From the NCBI GenBank assembly GCA_014377495.1, contig JACMPN010000470.1, positions 1 through 15,658 of the forward strand: DNA of 15,658 nt, in the 5' to 3' direction. The stretch's first letter is position 1. Each line of letters opens with the position of its first letter. A program made the position numbers and the translations under genes. Positions 6,459-14,052 of the stretch are shown here, one piece after another. The notes beneath the pieces were generated by a model, which saw only the letters and a program-made list of their open reading frames with translations, was not told where the DNA came from and searched no databases. This DNA is from Candidatus Sericytochromatia bacterium (GTDB lineage: Bacteria > Cyanobacteriota > Sericytochromatia > JACMPN01).

Positions 6459-7712
6459 ATGACAAACGGTCGTTCTACCGCCTGGAATTCCTTGCAGCGC
6501 CACGTCGTTCCGCTGGCCGCCATGCTGACTTTGCTGGGCTGCGGGTCTCCCCCTGCTGTGAACACGTCCGCCATGATGCCCGCCGATGCCGGCGTCCGCA
6601 TGCAGTCCGTCCCCGGCCGTTACGTCGTGCAGTTCAAGGATACGGCCGCCGGTGATCACTTCAAGGCCCGCACCAAAGCCAAGCTCTACAAGAACCTTGC
6701 CGAACTGGGCGTCGAAGTCCTCGAACTTCCGGTCGGCACGGACCTGCAGACGGTGCAGTCGGCCGAGGAAGTCGACTTTGCGGAGCCCGACTTCCTGTAC
6801 ACGTTCCAGCCGACAGCCGAGACCCTCGCCTCCAAGGAGAAGAACACCCCCGGTCTGAGCGGCCAGTATGCGCTGAAGATGGTCGACGCCCCGACCGCCT
6901 GGCGCAAGACCCGTGGCGACGCCGGCGTGACGATCGCCATCATCGACACCGGCATCGATCGCAACCACCCGGACCTGCGGGGCCGGATCACGGGCGGCTA
7001 CAACGTCCTGGAGCCCAAGAGTCCGCCCACCGACGAAAACGGTCACGGCACCCATGTGGCCGGCATCGCCGCCGCCTCCTCCAATGTGCTTTCGGGCATG
7101 GCCCCAAACTGCAAGATCATGCCGATCAAAGTGGCCAATGCCCATGGCATGGCCTCCACCAGCCAGATCGCCGAAGGCATCGCCTATGCTGCCCTGCACG
7201 GGGCAGACGTGATCAACCTCAGCATCGGCGGACCGGCCCCCAGCAAGACTCTCGAAAAGGCAGTCGCAGCCTGCGTGAAGCGCAACATCCCCCTGGTCGC
7301 CGCCATGGGTAACGACGGCTCCAACAAGCCGATGTACCCGGCCGCATACGCCGGTGTCATTGCCGTCGGCGCCACGAACCAACGCGACGAAGTGACCAAC
7401 TATTCCCAGAAGGGCCGCTGGATCAGCGTCGTCGCTCCCGGCGACGGCATCATCAGCACGACCCCGACCTACACGACGAACCTGATCCAGACAGGCGCCA
7501 CGACGGCGAAGTACGGCAGGTTGAGCGGAACCAGCATGGCTGCGCCCCTCGTCTCCGGCATCGTCGCCATGATGCGCAGCACCACCCCCGGCATGTCGCC
7601 CAAGGCCATCAAGCAACGTCTCGAGGAGACCACCGACGGCAACCACAAGTATTCGACGACCAGCGGGTACGGTCGGGTCAATGCGGCTCGGGCCGTTGGC
7701 GCCATCAACTAA
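6459..7712 (+). CDS. subtilisin-family (S8) serine protease, lipoprotein with I9-like propeptide
   Basis: A 417-aa protein. The ATG follows AAGGGAG by 8 nt. The N-terminus is a lipoprotein signal with lipobox LLGC (Cys28). Residues 54-116 (beginning RYVVQFKD, ending EPDFLYTF) match the inhibitor-I9 propeptide that chaperones folding and is cleaved off. The catalytic domain covers about 137-415. The complete triad is visible: Asp163 in IAIIDTGID, His196 in NGHGTHVAG and Ser359 in SGTSMAAP. The oxyanion Asn285 is in AAMGND. The enzyme should therefore be an active endopeptidase. Unless the propeptide is removed together with the lipid anchor, it would be tethered to the membrane or surface. Autocleavage near residue 120-137 would release the catalytic domain from its anchor. 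It has its own terminator and appears monocistronic. Confidence 0.93.
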   Translation: MTNGRSTAWNSLQRHVVPLAAMLTLLGCGSPPAVNTSAMMPADAGVRMQSVPGRYVVQFKDTAAGDHFKARTKAKLYKNLAELGVEVLELPVGTDLQTVQSAEEVDFAEPDFLYTFQPTAETLASKEKNTPGLSGQYALKMVDAPTAWRKTRGDAGVTIAIIDTGIDRNHPDLRGRITGGYNVLEPKSPPTDENGHGTHVAGIAAASSNVLSGMAPNCKIMPIKVANAHGMASTSQIAEGIAYAALHGADVINLSIGGPAPSKTLEKAVAACVKRNIPLVAAMGNDGSNKPMYPAAYAGVIAVGATNQRDEVTNYSQKGRWISVVAPGDGIISTTPTYTTNLIQTGATTAKYGRLSGTSMAAPLVSGIVAMMRSTTPGMSPKAIKQRLEETTDGNHKYSTTSGYGRVNAARAVGAIN

Positions 7713-7753
7713 GGGATTGATGCATCGTTCATCAGGCCATCCCAAACGCAACC

Positions 7754-7800
7754 AAAAGGCTCCCGGCCAGCGGATCAAACCGCTGGTCAGGAGCCTTTTT
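7754..7800 (+). terminator. bidirectional rho-independent terminator between protease and EF-hand genes
   Basis: A long stem pairs GGCTCC (7758-7763) with GGAGCC (7789-7794), and inside it CCAGCGG with CCGCTGG around the loop ATCAAA. It is followed by TTTTT on the plus strand and preceded by AAAA, which gives a T-run on the minus strand. It sits between two convergent genes and should end transcripts from both. Confidence 0.9.
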
Positions 7801-7837
7801 CATGGAACTGGACGGGAAGACGCTTGCCGGCCTGTCG

Positions 7838-8494
7838 TTACTGGTTCTCTAACTGCGTCTTGAGATCGGTCAGCGCCTGCACACCCACGGCAACGGCCGC
7901 AGCGGTGGCGGCGGGACTGGACTTGGCCTGCAGGAGATGCATGACGGCCATGGCGGCCGTCTCCCGGATCTGGGGCGGAAAAAGCGGTTTGGTGTCCTGG
8001 ATCTGGCGGTTGATGGCCACAAGGCTCACGTCGAGTGCCGCAAACTTCCTGGGATCGGTCCCCTTGGACGCTACCCCTTTGCTCGCAGCATCCACCGAGG
8101 TCAGCACGGCCTTCGTTGCGGGATGCGGTTTGTTGGTGACGACTGGTTTGACCGGGGTGACTTCGACCGTTTGGGGCGTGGCCGTGTCGACCGCTTTGGG
8201 CACTGTGGCATCCTGTATCGGCGGCGTGCTCACATCCGACGGCTTGGGGCCCGTGGCAGCCAACGGTTTCGGCAGAGCGGCGTCCCCTGTATTGGGACCG
8301 GACACAGGGGCATCGATGAGCGACACCGGCTTAGGAACGACTTTCCCCTGGGCGCTGAAGGCGACGGTCGACGCGGCCAGGCCGATGTTCAGTTCCTCGA
8401 CGGTGACCTCTGCGTCACGGTTTGTATCCAGAACCCTGAGTGCCTCCGCCGAAATTGCCACGTTTGGCACGCGGTTGGTAATGGGGTTGGTCAC
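7838..8494 (-). CDS. EF-hand-loop protein with Pro/Val/Thr-rich linker, function unknown
   Basis: A 218-aa protein. I start it at the GTG at 8494 because AAGAGGG lies 7 nt upstream; frames extending to 8599 lack such a site and have atypical N-terminal content. Residues 23-34, DTNRDAEVTVEE, form a canonical EF-hand calcium loop: Asp at 1, Asn at 3, Asp at 5, a hydrophobic residue at 8, Glu at 12. A helix-like segment flanks each side. A low-complexity linker rich in Pro, Lys, Val and Thr runs from about 50 to 145. The C-terminal part (about 148-218) looks alpha-helical and alanine-rich. I see no signal peptide or membrane segment. A single EF loop usually pairs with another in a dimer, or has a dockerin-like use; here only one is visible. 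It is convergent with the protease and shares its terminator. The family is not recognised. Confidence 0.7.
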   Translation of the reverse strand: MTNPITNRVPNVAISAEALRVLDTNRDAEVTVEELNIGLAASTVAFSAQGKVVPKPVSLIDAPVSGPNTGDAALPKPLAATGPKPSDVSTPPIQDATVPKAVDTATPQTVEVTPVKPVVTNKPHPATKAVLTSVDAASKGVASKGTDPRKFAALDVSLVAINRQIQDTKPLFPPQIRETAAMAVMHLLQAKSSPAATAAAVAVGVQALTDLKTQLENQ

Positions 8495-8640
8495 CGGATA
8501 TCCCTCTTGCTGGTCAAAAATCACGCTGGCGGTCGCAATCACGAGCGGCCCCAGGCGATGCTGCGGACGTCGTCTCTCTTCCCTGCATACCCCAAACACG
8601 GCCTTTTATGCGCCTCCCGGCCATCGTCGACACTGCCAGC

Positions 8641-8735
8641 CGACAATGGTTAATATTTTTTGGCCGAAAAATTTGCGCCTCCTTAAACATGTTTGAAGAA
8701 AATCCTCGTTGCCTAATCACCGATTAACGGTGCAC
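8641..8735. promoter_or_regulatory. AT-rich intergenic island with inverted repeats
   Basis: This AT-rich patch in a GC-rich window lies between the minus-strand EF-hand gene and the small plus-strand gene, where divergent promoters are expected. It holds a near-palindrome TTTTT/AAAAA around TGGCCG (about 8656-8671), the 10-bp palindrome AAACATGTTT (8685-8694), and the inverted repeat CACCG (8718-8722)/CGGTG (8728-8732) around ATTAA. I could not define clear -35/-10 pairs. A regulatory role is inference. Confidence 0.4.
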
Positions 8736-8760
8736 AGGAATGACGACAGGGTGCGACTTC

Positions 8761-8989
8761 ATGGAAATCCAGGGACCCAGCCAAACGGTGCCCAAGGGCG
8801 CCCTCGGCACGGGTACGCGGATCGCCCCGGCTGACGTTCCTGCCGTTTCCGGGAATGACGCGGACCGGAGCCGACGTGCTGCCAATGGCCGTGCGCCGCA
8901 TCAATGTGCCCAAGTCCGTCGCCTCGATGCTGCACACGGCCAGAGAGGCCTATGCCGCGGGCATGGCCAAACTCGCCAAGGCCCTTTAA
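8761..8989 (+). pseudogene. small gene apparently split by a +1 frameshift
   Basis: The ATG at 8761 follows AGGG by 9 nt and opens a frame with coding-like G/C third positions up to about 8850 (MEIQGPSQTVPKGALGTG and onward). From about 8855 the coding signal moves to the next frame. That frame reads MTRTGADVLPMAVRRINVPK and continues as an amphipathic, Ala/Lys-rich helix ending AKLAKAL before TAA at 8987-8989. Skipping one base near 8854 would join them into a protein of about 75 aa. A stem-loop follows at 9016-9046. Alternatives are an assembly error, a real frameshift mutation, or simply a 44-aa gene starting at 8855, which has no good ribosome-binding site. No family is recognised. Confidence 0.35.
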
Positions 8990-9015
8990 GGCAATCCGAC
9001 CGTCACCGCTCTCCA

Positions 9016-9046
9016 CAGCCTGCCGGCAATGCCGCAGGGCAGGCTG
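9016..9046 (+). terminator. stem-loop, possible terminator without U-tract
   Basis: CAGCCTGCC (9016-9024) pairs perfectly with GGCAGGCTG (9038-9046). The 13-nt loop contains a further GGC/GCC pairing. No T-run follows. Its place after the small gene ending at 8989 and before the gene at 9127 fits a terminator or 3'-end hairpin. Confidence 0.45.
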
Positions 9047-9126
9047 AATAGTGCCCCGTTCTGCCGACACGACCTGCCAAGGCCCGGCTTGCTTGCGATT
9101 TGCGGCCTTTGGGCGCAGGGTAAGCG

Positions 9127-9666
9127 ATGATGCAAAACCTAGACCTCTGGTTCGCCCTGGCGGTGTTGGTCTATGTCGGCGCGATTGCCGCCATGTGGCG
9201 TTTCTGGCATCCCCGGGACCCGATTTCCCGCCGAGCTGAGCGGGCTGCCGGCGATTTCCCCCGCAGCGGTCAGCCCGAGCAGCCCTATCTGCTCGAAAAC
9301 GAAGTCCTCGTCCAACGGGCGCCAGCGAGCTACTACGTCAATCGGGCGGATACCCAATGGGTGTCCGGGGCGGCACCGCTCGCCGGGGCCGGCTGGGTGG
9401 CCGGCTTCCGACGGAACCGCTCCGGCTACGCATTTCAAGAATCCGGCGCCCTCTGGCTGACGAACAGGCGGCTCGTCTTCATCGGCCCCTGCATGAGCAT
9501 CAATCTGCCGCTGGGCGATATCCTCCAGGTCCGGAGCGACGACAAGTGGCTCACCGTCTGGACCACCCAGGACGCTCCGGCCCGCCGTTGGCGCCTGCAA
9601 GACGCCGAACTCTGGCGGGGCACGCTGATCACCCAGTTGACGGGCGGCCCGCAACAGGCCGTGTAG
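9127..9666 (+). CDS. membrane-anchored protein with bacterial PH/GRAM-like domain
   Basis: A 179-aa protein. The ATG at 9127 follows AGGG by 6 nt. One N-terminal helix (about 7-26) is followed by a basic stretch HPRDPISRRAER, suggesting an inner-membrane anchor with the rest in the cytoplasm. Residues about 57-150 resemble a bacterial PH/GRAM-type beta-barrel. The core is GALWLTNRRLVFIGP (107-121), a common signature where a strand with TNRRL follows an acidic or hydrophobic strand, then INLPLGDILQV and a WLTVWT strand. Such domains often sense membranes or mediate assembly, but the partner is unknown here. The gene is alone, with about 310 nt before the ABC exporter. The PH assignment rests on pattern only. 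Confidence 0.65.
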   Translation: MMQNLDLWFALAVLVYVGAIAAMWRFWHPRDPISRRAERAAGDFPRSGQPEQPYLLENEVLVQRAPASYYVNRADTQWVSGAAPLAGAGWVAGFRRNRSGYAFQESGALWLTNRRLVFIGPCMSINLPLGDILQVRSDDKWLTVWTTQDAPARRWRLQDAELWRGTLITQLTGGPQQAV

Positions 9667-9979
9667 TCGATCCGTCAGGGTGTGAGCATGGCTTCTTTTG
9701 ACGCCCGAACCGTGTCTCCGGCCCTGCTACCCACCGGCTGTCACCGCCCTGACGTCCCTGACTCCGGGCCACCAAGGTGATACCGGGACTGCCGATTGTC
9801 CGGGACGACATCCACGGAATGGCCCGACACCGCCGTCCGGCTGAACCGGTCGGGACGGGCCCGTGGGCCGGCGGGAGCCCTGCCCGTGGCGATCCGTGGG
9901 ATGATGGGTCACCACACAACCCAGGACAACCAGTACAACCGGACGTGACCGTTCACGCCGCCAGAGGAGAACCAGCGTC
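9667..9979 (+). other. intergenic region upstream of the ABC exporter, no gene seen
   Basis: This GC-rich region of 313 nt holds no open frame with both a ribosome-binding site and coding-like composition. A short inverted repeat, ACGGGC (9855-9860)/GCCCGT (9882-9887), is the only structure I noticed. It must contain the exporter's 5' leader and probably its promoter, but I could not identify hexamers. Confidence 0.5.
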
Positions 9980-11830
9980 ATGATGGGCGGCTCAGGACTC
10001 GGGACCAATTTCTGGAGCTTCGGCGCCAAGGCCGAAAAGGTCGATCTCAGCGCCGTCAGTCTGCGCCGGATCCTGGCCTATTTTATTCCCTATAAGGGTC
10101 TCATCGCCCTGACGCTGCTCGTCATCGCCGTCGCCGCCGGCCTCGGGGCCATCCCGCCCCTGCTCGTGCGGGCCCTACTCGATCAGGCCATCCCCCACAA
10201 AGACACGCACCTGCTGCATCTGCTGGCCATGGGCATGATCGCCCTGCCTATCCTCGGCGGTCTGCTGGGCGTGCTGGAAACCTACCTGGACGAACTCGTC
10301 AGCCAAGGCGTGATGATGGACCTGCGCATGGCGCTGTACACCCACCTGCAGGGTCAGTCGATGGCCTACTTCACCACCACCAAGCCCGGCGAGCTCTCCA
10401 GCCGGCTGAACAACGACGTGGCTGATCTCGGGGACGTCTTTTCGGACACGCTGCTGACGATCACGAACAACGTCCTCGTCGCCGCCTCATCGCTGGCCGT
10501 AATCTTCACCCTCGATCCCTGGCTGGCGGCGGTCGCCGTGGGCGTCATCCCCCTGTTCCTCGTGCCCACCCAGATCGTCGGCCGCATGCGCCAGCGCATC
10601 GTCACCGCCACCCAGGAGAGCCGCTCCGCCCTGTCAAACTTCATCCAGGAGACGATGGGCATCAACGGCTTTCTGATGCGGCGGATCTTCAACCGGCAGG
10701 CCAGTGAGCGGGGCACCTACCGCGGGCTCAGCCTGGAGATGCGCACCTGGGCCATCCGCCGCTCGCTCGTCTGGCGCTGGTTCATGCTGTTCCTGACCCT
10801 GTTCACGGCCATCGGACCGGCCGTCGTCTATTGGTACGGCGGCTATCAGGTGATCACTGGTGCCATGACCATCGGTACGGTGGTGGCCTTTGTGGCATAC
10901 CTGGCCCGGCTCTATGGTCCAATGTCCTCGCTGGCCAATGCCCACGTACAGGTGATGGGCTCGCTGGCCGTGTTTCAACGCTTATTCGACGTCCTCGATC
11001 AGGTGCCGCTGGTGCAGGATCGGCCGGGTGCCGAGCCTCTGCCGCCGCTCGCCGGCCACGTCCAGGTGGACCAACTGGGGTTCGAGTACCGGGAAGGCAT
11101 TCCCCTCCTGCAGGACATCAGCTTCGAGGCCAAGCCCGGTCAACTCATCGCCCTCGTCGGGCCCAGCGGGTCCGGCAAGACGACGCTGACCTATCTGCTC
11201 TCCCGGTTCTACGATCCCGCTTCGGGCGCCATCCGCTTCGACTCGCACGACCTGCGGGACGTGACCCTGGAGTCGATCGATGCCCAGGTGGCCACGGTGA
11301 CCCAGGAGCCGTTCCTCTTTCACACCTCGTTGCGCGAAAACCTGCTCTACGCCCGTCCCGACGCCAGCGAGACGGACATCATCGCCGCCTGCCGGGCCGC
11401 CCATATCCATGACGTCATCGCCGCCCTGCCGGAAGGCTACGACACGGTCGTGGGGGAGCGGGGCTACCGCTTGTCCGGGGGTGAACGTCAGCGGATCGCA
11501 CTGGCCCGGGTAATCCTGAAAGCCCCACGCATCCTGATTTTGGACGAAGCGACGGCATCGCTCGACTCACAATCCGAGGCCCTGATCCAACAGGCGCTGA
11601 TCCCCCTGATGGCCGGCCGAACGACGATTGCCATCGCCCACCGTCTGTCGACGGTGCAGCATGCGGACCTGATCCTCGTCTTCGAAAAGGGCCGGATCGT
11701 CGAGCGGGGCACCCACGAATCCCTGCTCGGCAATGACGGCCTTTACGCCAAGCTGTATCGTGAGCAGTTCAAGCTCGACGCCACGTCGACCGCCCCCAGC
11801 CCCATCCGCCAGGGTGAATTGGCTCCGTAG
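9980..11830 (+). CDS. MsbA-type ABC exporter (fused permease and ATPase half-transporter)
   Basis: A 616-aa half-transporter, the usual length for the family. The ATG at 9980 follows AGAGGAGA by about 9 nt; a second ATG is adjacent. The transmembrane domain (about 28-325) has six helices. They are near 38-60, 80-100, 158-177, 179-200, 268-288 and 292-312. The nucleotide-binding domain (about 360-600) is complete: Walker A GPSGSGKT (394-401), Q-loop Gln442 in VTQEPFLF, signature LSGGE (498-502), Walker B ILILDE (518-523) with catalytic Glu523, and H-loop His554. It should dimerise in the inner membrane and export a lipid, peptide or drug. Sequence alone does not tell which. The gene ends 18 nt before the stop of the convergent bicupin gene, with no visible terminator between. 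Confidence 0.93.
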   Translation: MMGGSGLGTNFWSFGAKAEKVDLSAVSLRRILAYFIPYKGLIALTLLVIAVAAGLGAIPPLLVRALLDQAIPHKDTHLLHLLAMGMIALPILGGLLGVLETYLDELVSQGVMMDLRMALYTHLQGQSMAYFTTTKPGELSSRLNNDVADLGDVFSDTLLTITNNVLVAASSLAVIFTLDPWLAAVAVGVIPLFLVPTQIVGRMRQRIVTATQESRSALSNFIQETMGINGFLMRRIFNRQASERGTYRGLSLEMRTWAIRRSLVWRWFMLFLTLFTAIGPAVVYWYGGYQVITGAMTIGTVVAFVAYLARLYGPMSSLANAHVQVMGSLAVFQRLFDVLDQVPLVQDRPGAEPLPPLAGHVQVDQLGFEYREGIPLLQDISFEAKPGQLIALVGPSGSGKTTLTYLLSRFYDPASGAIRFDSHDLRDVTLESIDAQVATVTQEPFLFHTSLRENLLYARPDASETDIIAACRAAHIHDVIAALPEGYDTVVGERGYRLSGGERQRIALARVILKAPRILILDEATASLDSQSEALIQQALIPLMAGRTTIAIAHRLSTVQHADLILVFEKGRIVERGTHESLLGNDGLYAKLYREQFKLDATSTAPSPIRQGELAP

Positions 11831-11848
11831 GCCTGCCATGGCACACCG

Positions 11849-12676
11849 CTAGACCAGGCGCGTCACCCGTTTTTCAGGCAGGTAGAAGGAATCGGGGTGC
11901 CCGCAGACCGTGTTCATCATGAAGATGATCGCCGGCTTGTCGGAGCGGTTGCTGAAGTTGTGGGGAGTGTTCGGGGCGATGTAGATGCAGTCGTCCGGCT
12001 GGGTCACCTGGGCATCGTCCTTAAAGCAGAGCACGGGCGTGCCTTTCAGGATCATGAAGAACTCCTCTTCCTGCTTATGGAAGTGGAACTTGGCGTCCTG
12101 TTGACCAGGCATCAGCCGGTGGATGTTGCAAAACAGGCTTTTCATGCCCAGGGCCGCACTGACCTCGACCGACTCGCCCCGGGAGCCCTGGACCTCACCG
12201 TCGTACTGCACGGGCTCGGGGAAGATTTCGGCGACGTTGAGACAGCGGGGAGGCCGACTTGTTTCGACGGGACCATCCGGTGCCGGCAGATAGTCGGCTT
12301 GCGTCCCACGGACTGTCTGCCCGGCCATGAGGATGGTGCAGGGATCCTCTGCGTCATTGAAAAAAGAATGGGCGCAACCGACAGGCGTGTGCAGGATGTC
12401 GCCGGCGTTCAGGACGTAAATTTTGCCGTCCAGGCGCACCTTGCAGGACCCCGTCTGGACGAAAAAAAACTCCTCCTCGTCCCGCTCTGCGTGATAGCGG
12501 GCATTTTCCTGGCCGGGATGGAGTGTGTGCAGGCTGACGCCGAAATGCTGCATGCCCAATATCTTGCTGGGGTCCCGAGAGACGCCCCGCCCACCCGACG
12601 CCTCGCCCTCATAGCGAAACTCCGTCTCGTCGACGTCATTGAGATTGATAATCGGGAGCTGTAGGAAGACACTCAT
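11849..12676 (-). CDS. bicupin (two cupin domains), metal-binding, substrate unknown
   Basis: A 275-aa protein. I start it at the ATG at 12676 (TAGGAG 8 nt upstream); a longer frame to 12724 adds only a proline-rich stretch. Two cupin domains sit in tandem. The C-terminal one has the full metal set: His198 and His200 in HFHKQEEEF, Glu204 or Glu205, and His239 in APNTPHNFSN. In the N-terminal one the corresponding residues are His62, Glu64 (where the second His is expected), Glu68/69 and His103 in TPVGCAHSFFN, so its metal site is altered. No signal peptide or membrane helix is seen. Bicupins include dioxygenases, oxalate decarboxylases, isomerases and quercetinase-like enzymes; the sequence does not discriminate among them. 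A TATACT -10-like element lies about 75 nt upstream. It is convergent with the ABC exporter. Confidence 0.87.
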   Translation of the reverse strand: MSVFLQLPIINLNDVDETEFRYEGEASGGRGVSRDPSKILGMQHFGVSLHTLHPGQENARYHAERDEEEFFFVQTGSCKVRLDGKIYVLNAGDILHTPVGCAHSFFNDAEDPCTILMAGQTVRGTQADYLPAPDGPVETSRPPRCLNVAEIFPEPVQYDGEVQGSRGESVEVSAALGMKSLFCNIHRLMPGQQDAKFHFHKQEEEFFMILKGTPVLCFKDDAQVTQPDDCIYIAPNTPHNFSNRSDKPAIIFMMNTVCGHPDSFYLPEKRVTRLV

Positions 12677-12752
12677 GTAACGAACTCCTAGGCCGGGTGG
12701 CGGAAGGACGGGGGTGGATCGCAAAAAAATCCGGCGCGACGGGCCGCAGTAA

Positions 12753-12758
12753 AGTATA
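12753..12758 (-). promoter_or_regulatory. candidate -10 element of the bicupin gene
   Basis: TATACT reads on the minus strand within an otherwise GC-rich intergenic region, about 75 nt upstream of the bicupin start. No good -35 hexamer was found at 16-18 nt, so this is a weak call. Confidence 0.35.
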
Positions 12759-12882
12759 AATCAGTGGTCGGGCGATTGACTGGGATCACGTGGCCATCAA
12801 GTCACCGTTAAATCCATGTTTCGCCGGGTCAGGCGGGAACCGACCGAGCCGATGGTCATCCGAGATGGAAAGGGGCGCCTAA

Positions 12883-13281
12883 ATGCCTGCGATCAACCCG
12901 AACTTCAATTCCTTGCCGATGCCCGGCCTGAGCGAAGCGGAAGCCAAAGACTACAAGTCTGCATTCAAGACCAACCAGACAGCGTCATCGCGGAGCTTGG
13001 GACAAAACCAGACCATCACCGAAATTTTCTCGGATAGCCCGGTCGCCAAGATGGCCCTCGCCAAAGCCGCCCCCCAGCTTACCGAGCAGCTGAAGTCTCG
13101 CACCCCCAGCAAAGAAGCGATCGGGATGCTGTCGATCATGCTCGCCCAGACCCAGGCCGATCTGTCGAACTCCCTCTTCACCGGGGAAGAACCGGACTGG
13201 CAAGCCCAGCTGGATCCCTCGCAACGGGCTCAGAACACCCTGAACGACTATCAGGCCCAATATGGCTGGCTCTTCCGTTAA
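12883..13281 (+). CDS. 132-aa soluble helical protein, function unknown
   Basis: The ATG at 12883 follows AAAGGGG by about 8 nt, and the gene is followed by a clean terminator, so it is very likely real. The protein has no signal peptide, membrane helix or Cys. Residues about 15-30 and 52-100 look alpha-helical. It is rich in Gln, Ser and Ala, and ends in an aromatic YGWLFR. A small patch, GEEPDWQAQLDPSQRAQNTL (101-120), is polar and probably helical at its end. I recognise no family or motif. Its upstream region (12677-12882) is shared divergently with the bicupin gene, and it has its own terminator, so it is probably transcribed alone. Confidence 0.75.
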   Translation: MPAINPNFNSLPMPGLSEAEAKDYKSAFKTNQTASSRSLGQNQTITEIFSDSPVAKMALAKAAPQLTEQLKSRTPSKEAIGMLSIMLAQTQADLSNSLFTGEEPDWQAQLDPSQRAQNTLNDYQAQYGWLFR

Positions 13282-13321
13282 GGAACCGGCCCTGCCAAAC
13301 CCGCCATGACCGTCTGTGCTC

Positions 13322-13346
13322 GCGCCTCCCCACCGGGAGGCGCTTT
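13322..13346 (+). terminator. rho-independent terminator after the 132-aa gene
   Basis: GCGCCTCCC (13322-13330) pairs perfectly with GGGAGGCGC (13335-13343) across the loop CACC, followed by TTT. It lies about 40 nt after the stop. Confidence 0.75.
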
Positions 13347-13389
13347 CCGTTGTGATTTGCTCAACTGGTCCGGCCCACGCCCAAATAGC

Positions 13390-13415
13390 AAAAACGCCCC
13401 CCGGCTGGGGGACGT
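13390..13415 (-). terminator. rho-independent terminator of the minus-strand TPR-like gene
   Basis: On the minus strand ACGTCCCCC pairs with GGGGGGCGT around a 4-nt loop (one G-T wobble) and is followed by TTTTT. It begins 18 nt after the stop of the gene ending at 13433, so two back-to-back terminators separate the convergent genes. Confidence 0.8.
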
Positions 13416-13432
13416 CCCTGAGGACTCGCCAA

Positions 13433-13972
13433 TTACCAGTGTTTGACTGCCGGCGAGTAGCCACTCGTGGCGGCCGGTGGTGCCAAGGCCGGCTGTTGCA
13501 GGAAAAAGGACGGCCAATAGCCCTGGTGCGCCTGTGCCAAAGGAGAGCCGGCGATCGCCGCAAGGCCCATCAGGACGACGAGCACGGTACTGCCGACCGC
13601 AGCGAGCACGGGATGGGCGACAGCCCGGCGCTCTTGGCGGACCGCGAGCTCGAACAGCTCCCGCGTCTGCCCCCGGCGGCGGTCCGGTGTCTGGGAAACG
13701 GCCACATCGAAGGCTTCCTGCAATTGGCCGTCGACGGCCGGCAATTCGGCAGACCCGATGTCCGCGCCGCCCATGCGGTGCACATAGGACTGGCGAAAGG
13801 CCAGGATCGCCGCGTCGCGCTGCGCCACTTCGGCGAAGAGACAACCCAGCTCCAGATAGCCGAAAGCATCATTCGGCGACTGCGTCAAAGCAGTCTCGAG
13901 CCGGTGGATCTCGCCCAGCACCGCCGCGAGTCGGGCAGGGGTGGCGACCATTTCCACGATTTCGGATTCCAT
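13433..13972 (-). CDS. TPR-like protein with one C-terminal membrane helix, function unknown
   Basis: A 179-aa protein. The ATG at 13972 follows AGAAGG by 6 nt. Residues about 15-66 look like a pair of TPR helices; the segment from 33 to 66 has the LELGxLFAEVxQRDxAILAFRQ pattern of a TPR unit. A charged, Arg-rich stretch (97-116) precedes a single membrane helix (about 121-141). The remaining 38 residues are rich in Pro, Ala and aromatics and end in KHW. With no N-terminal signal, the basic side should stay cytoplasmic, placing the TPR part in the cytoplasm and the short tail outside. A scaffold role is inference. It is monocistronic, with its own terminator and a start facing the structured region upstream of the SLH gene. 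Confidence 0.72.
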   Translation of the reverse strand: MESEIVEMVATPARLAAVLGEIHRLETALTQSPNDAFGYLELGCLFAEVAQRDAAILAFRQSYVHRMGGADIGSAELPAVDGQLQEAFDVAVSQTPDRRRGQTRELFELAVRQERRAVAHPVLAAVGSTVLVVLMGLAAIAGSPLAQAHQGYWPSFFLQQPALAPPAATSGYSPAVKHW

Positions 13973-14052
13973 GTTGACCTTCTCTATTAGGCATCACCGG
14001 TGAACCAATTTTTACTGACCCGATCTTGACAGCTGCCTAACAGGCTGATTGT

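Noticed and set aside
6453..7778. 441-codon open frame on the minus strand
   Set aside because: It lies opposite a subtilase with an intact catalytic triad; the Gly/His-rich translation is an antisense artefact.
8677..8683. Perfect AAGGAGG Shine-Dalgarno sequence on the minus strand
   Set aside because: No start codon follows at a suitable distance in an open coding frame, so it is likely chance within the AT-rich island.
9727..10029. Short overlapping frames on both strands in the gap before the ABC exporter
   Set aside because: None has a ribosome-binding site or coding-like composition, and both overlap the exporter start.
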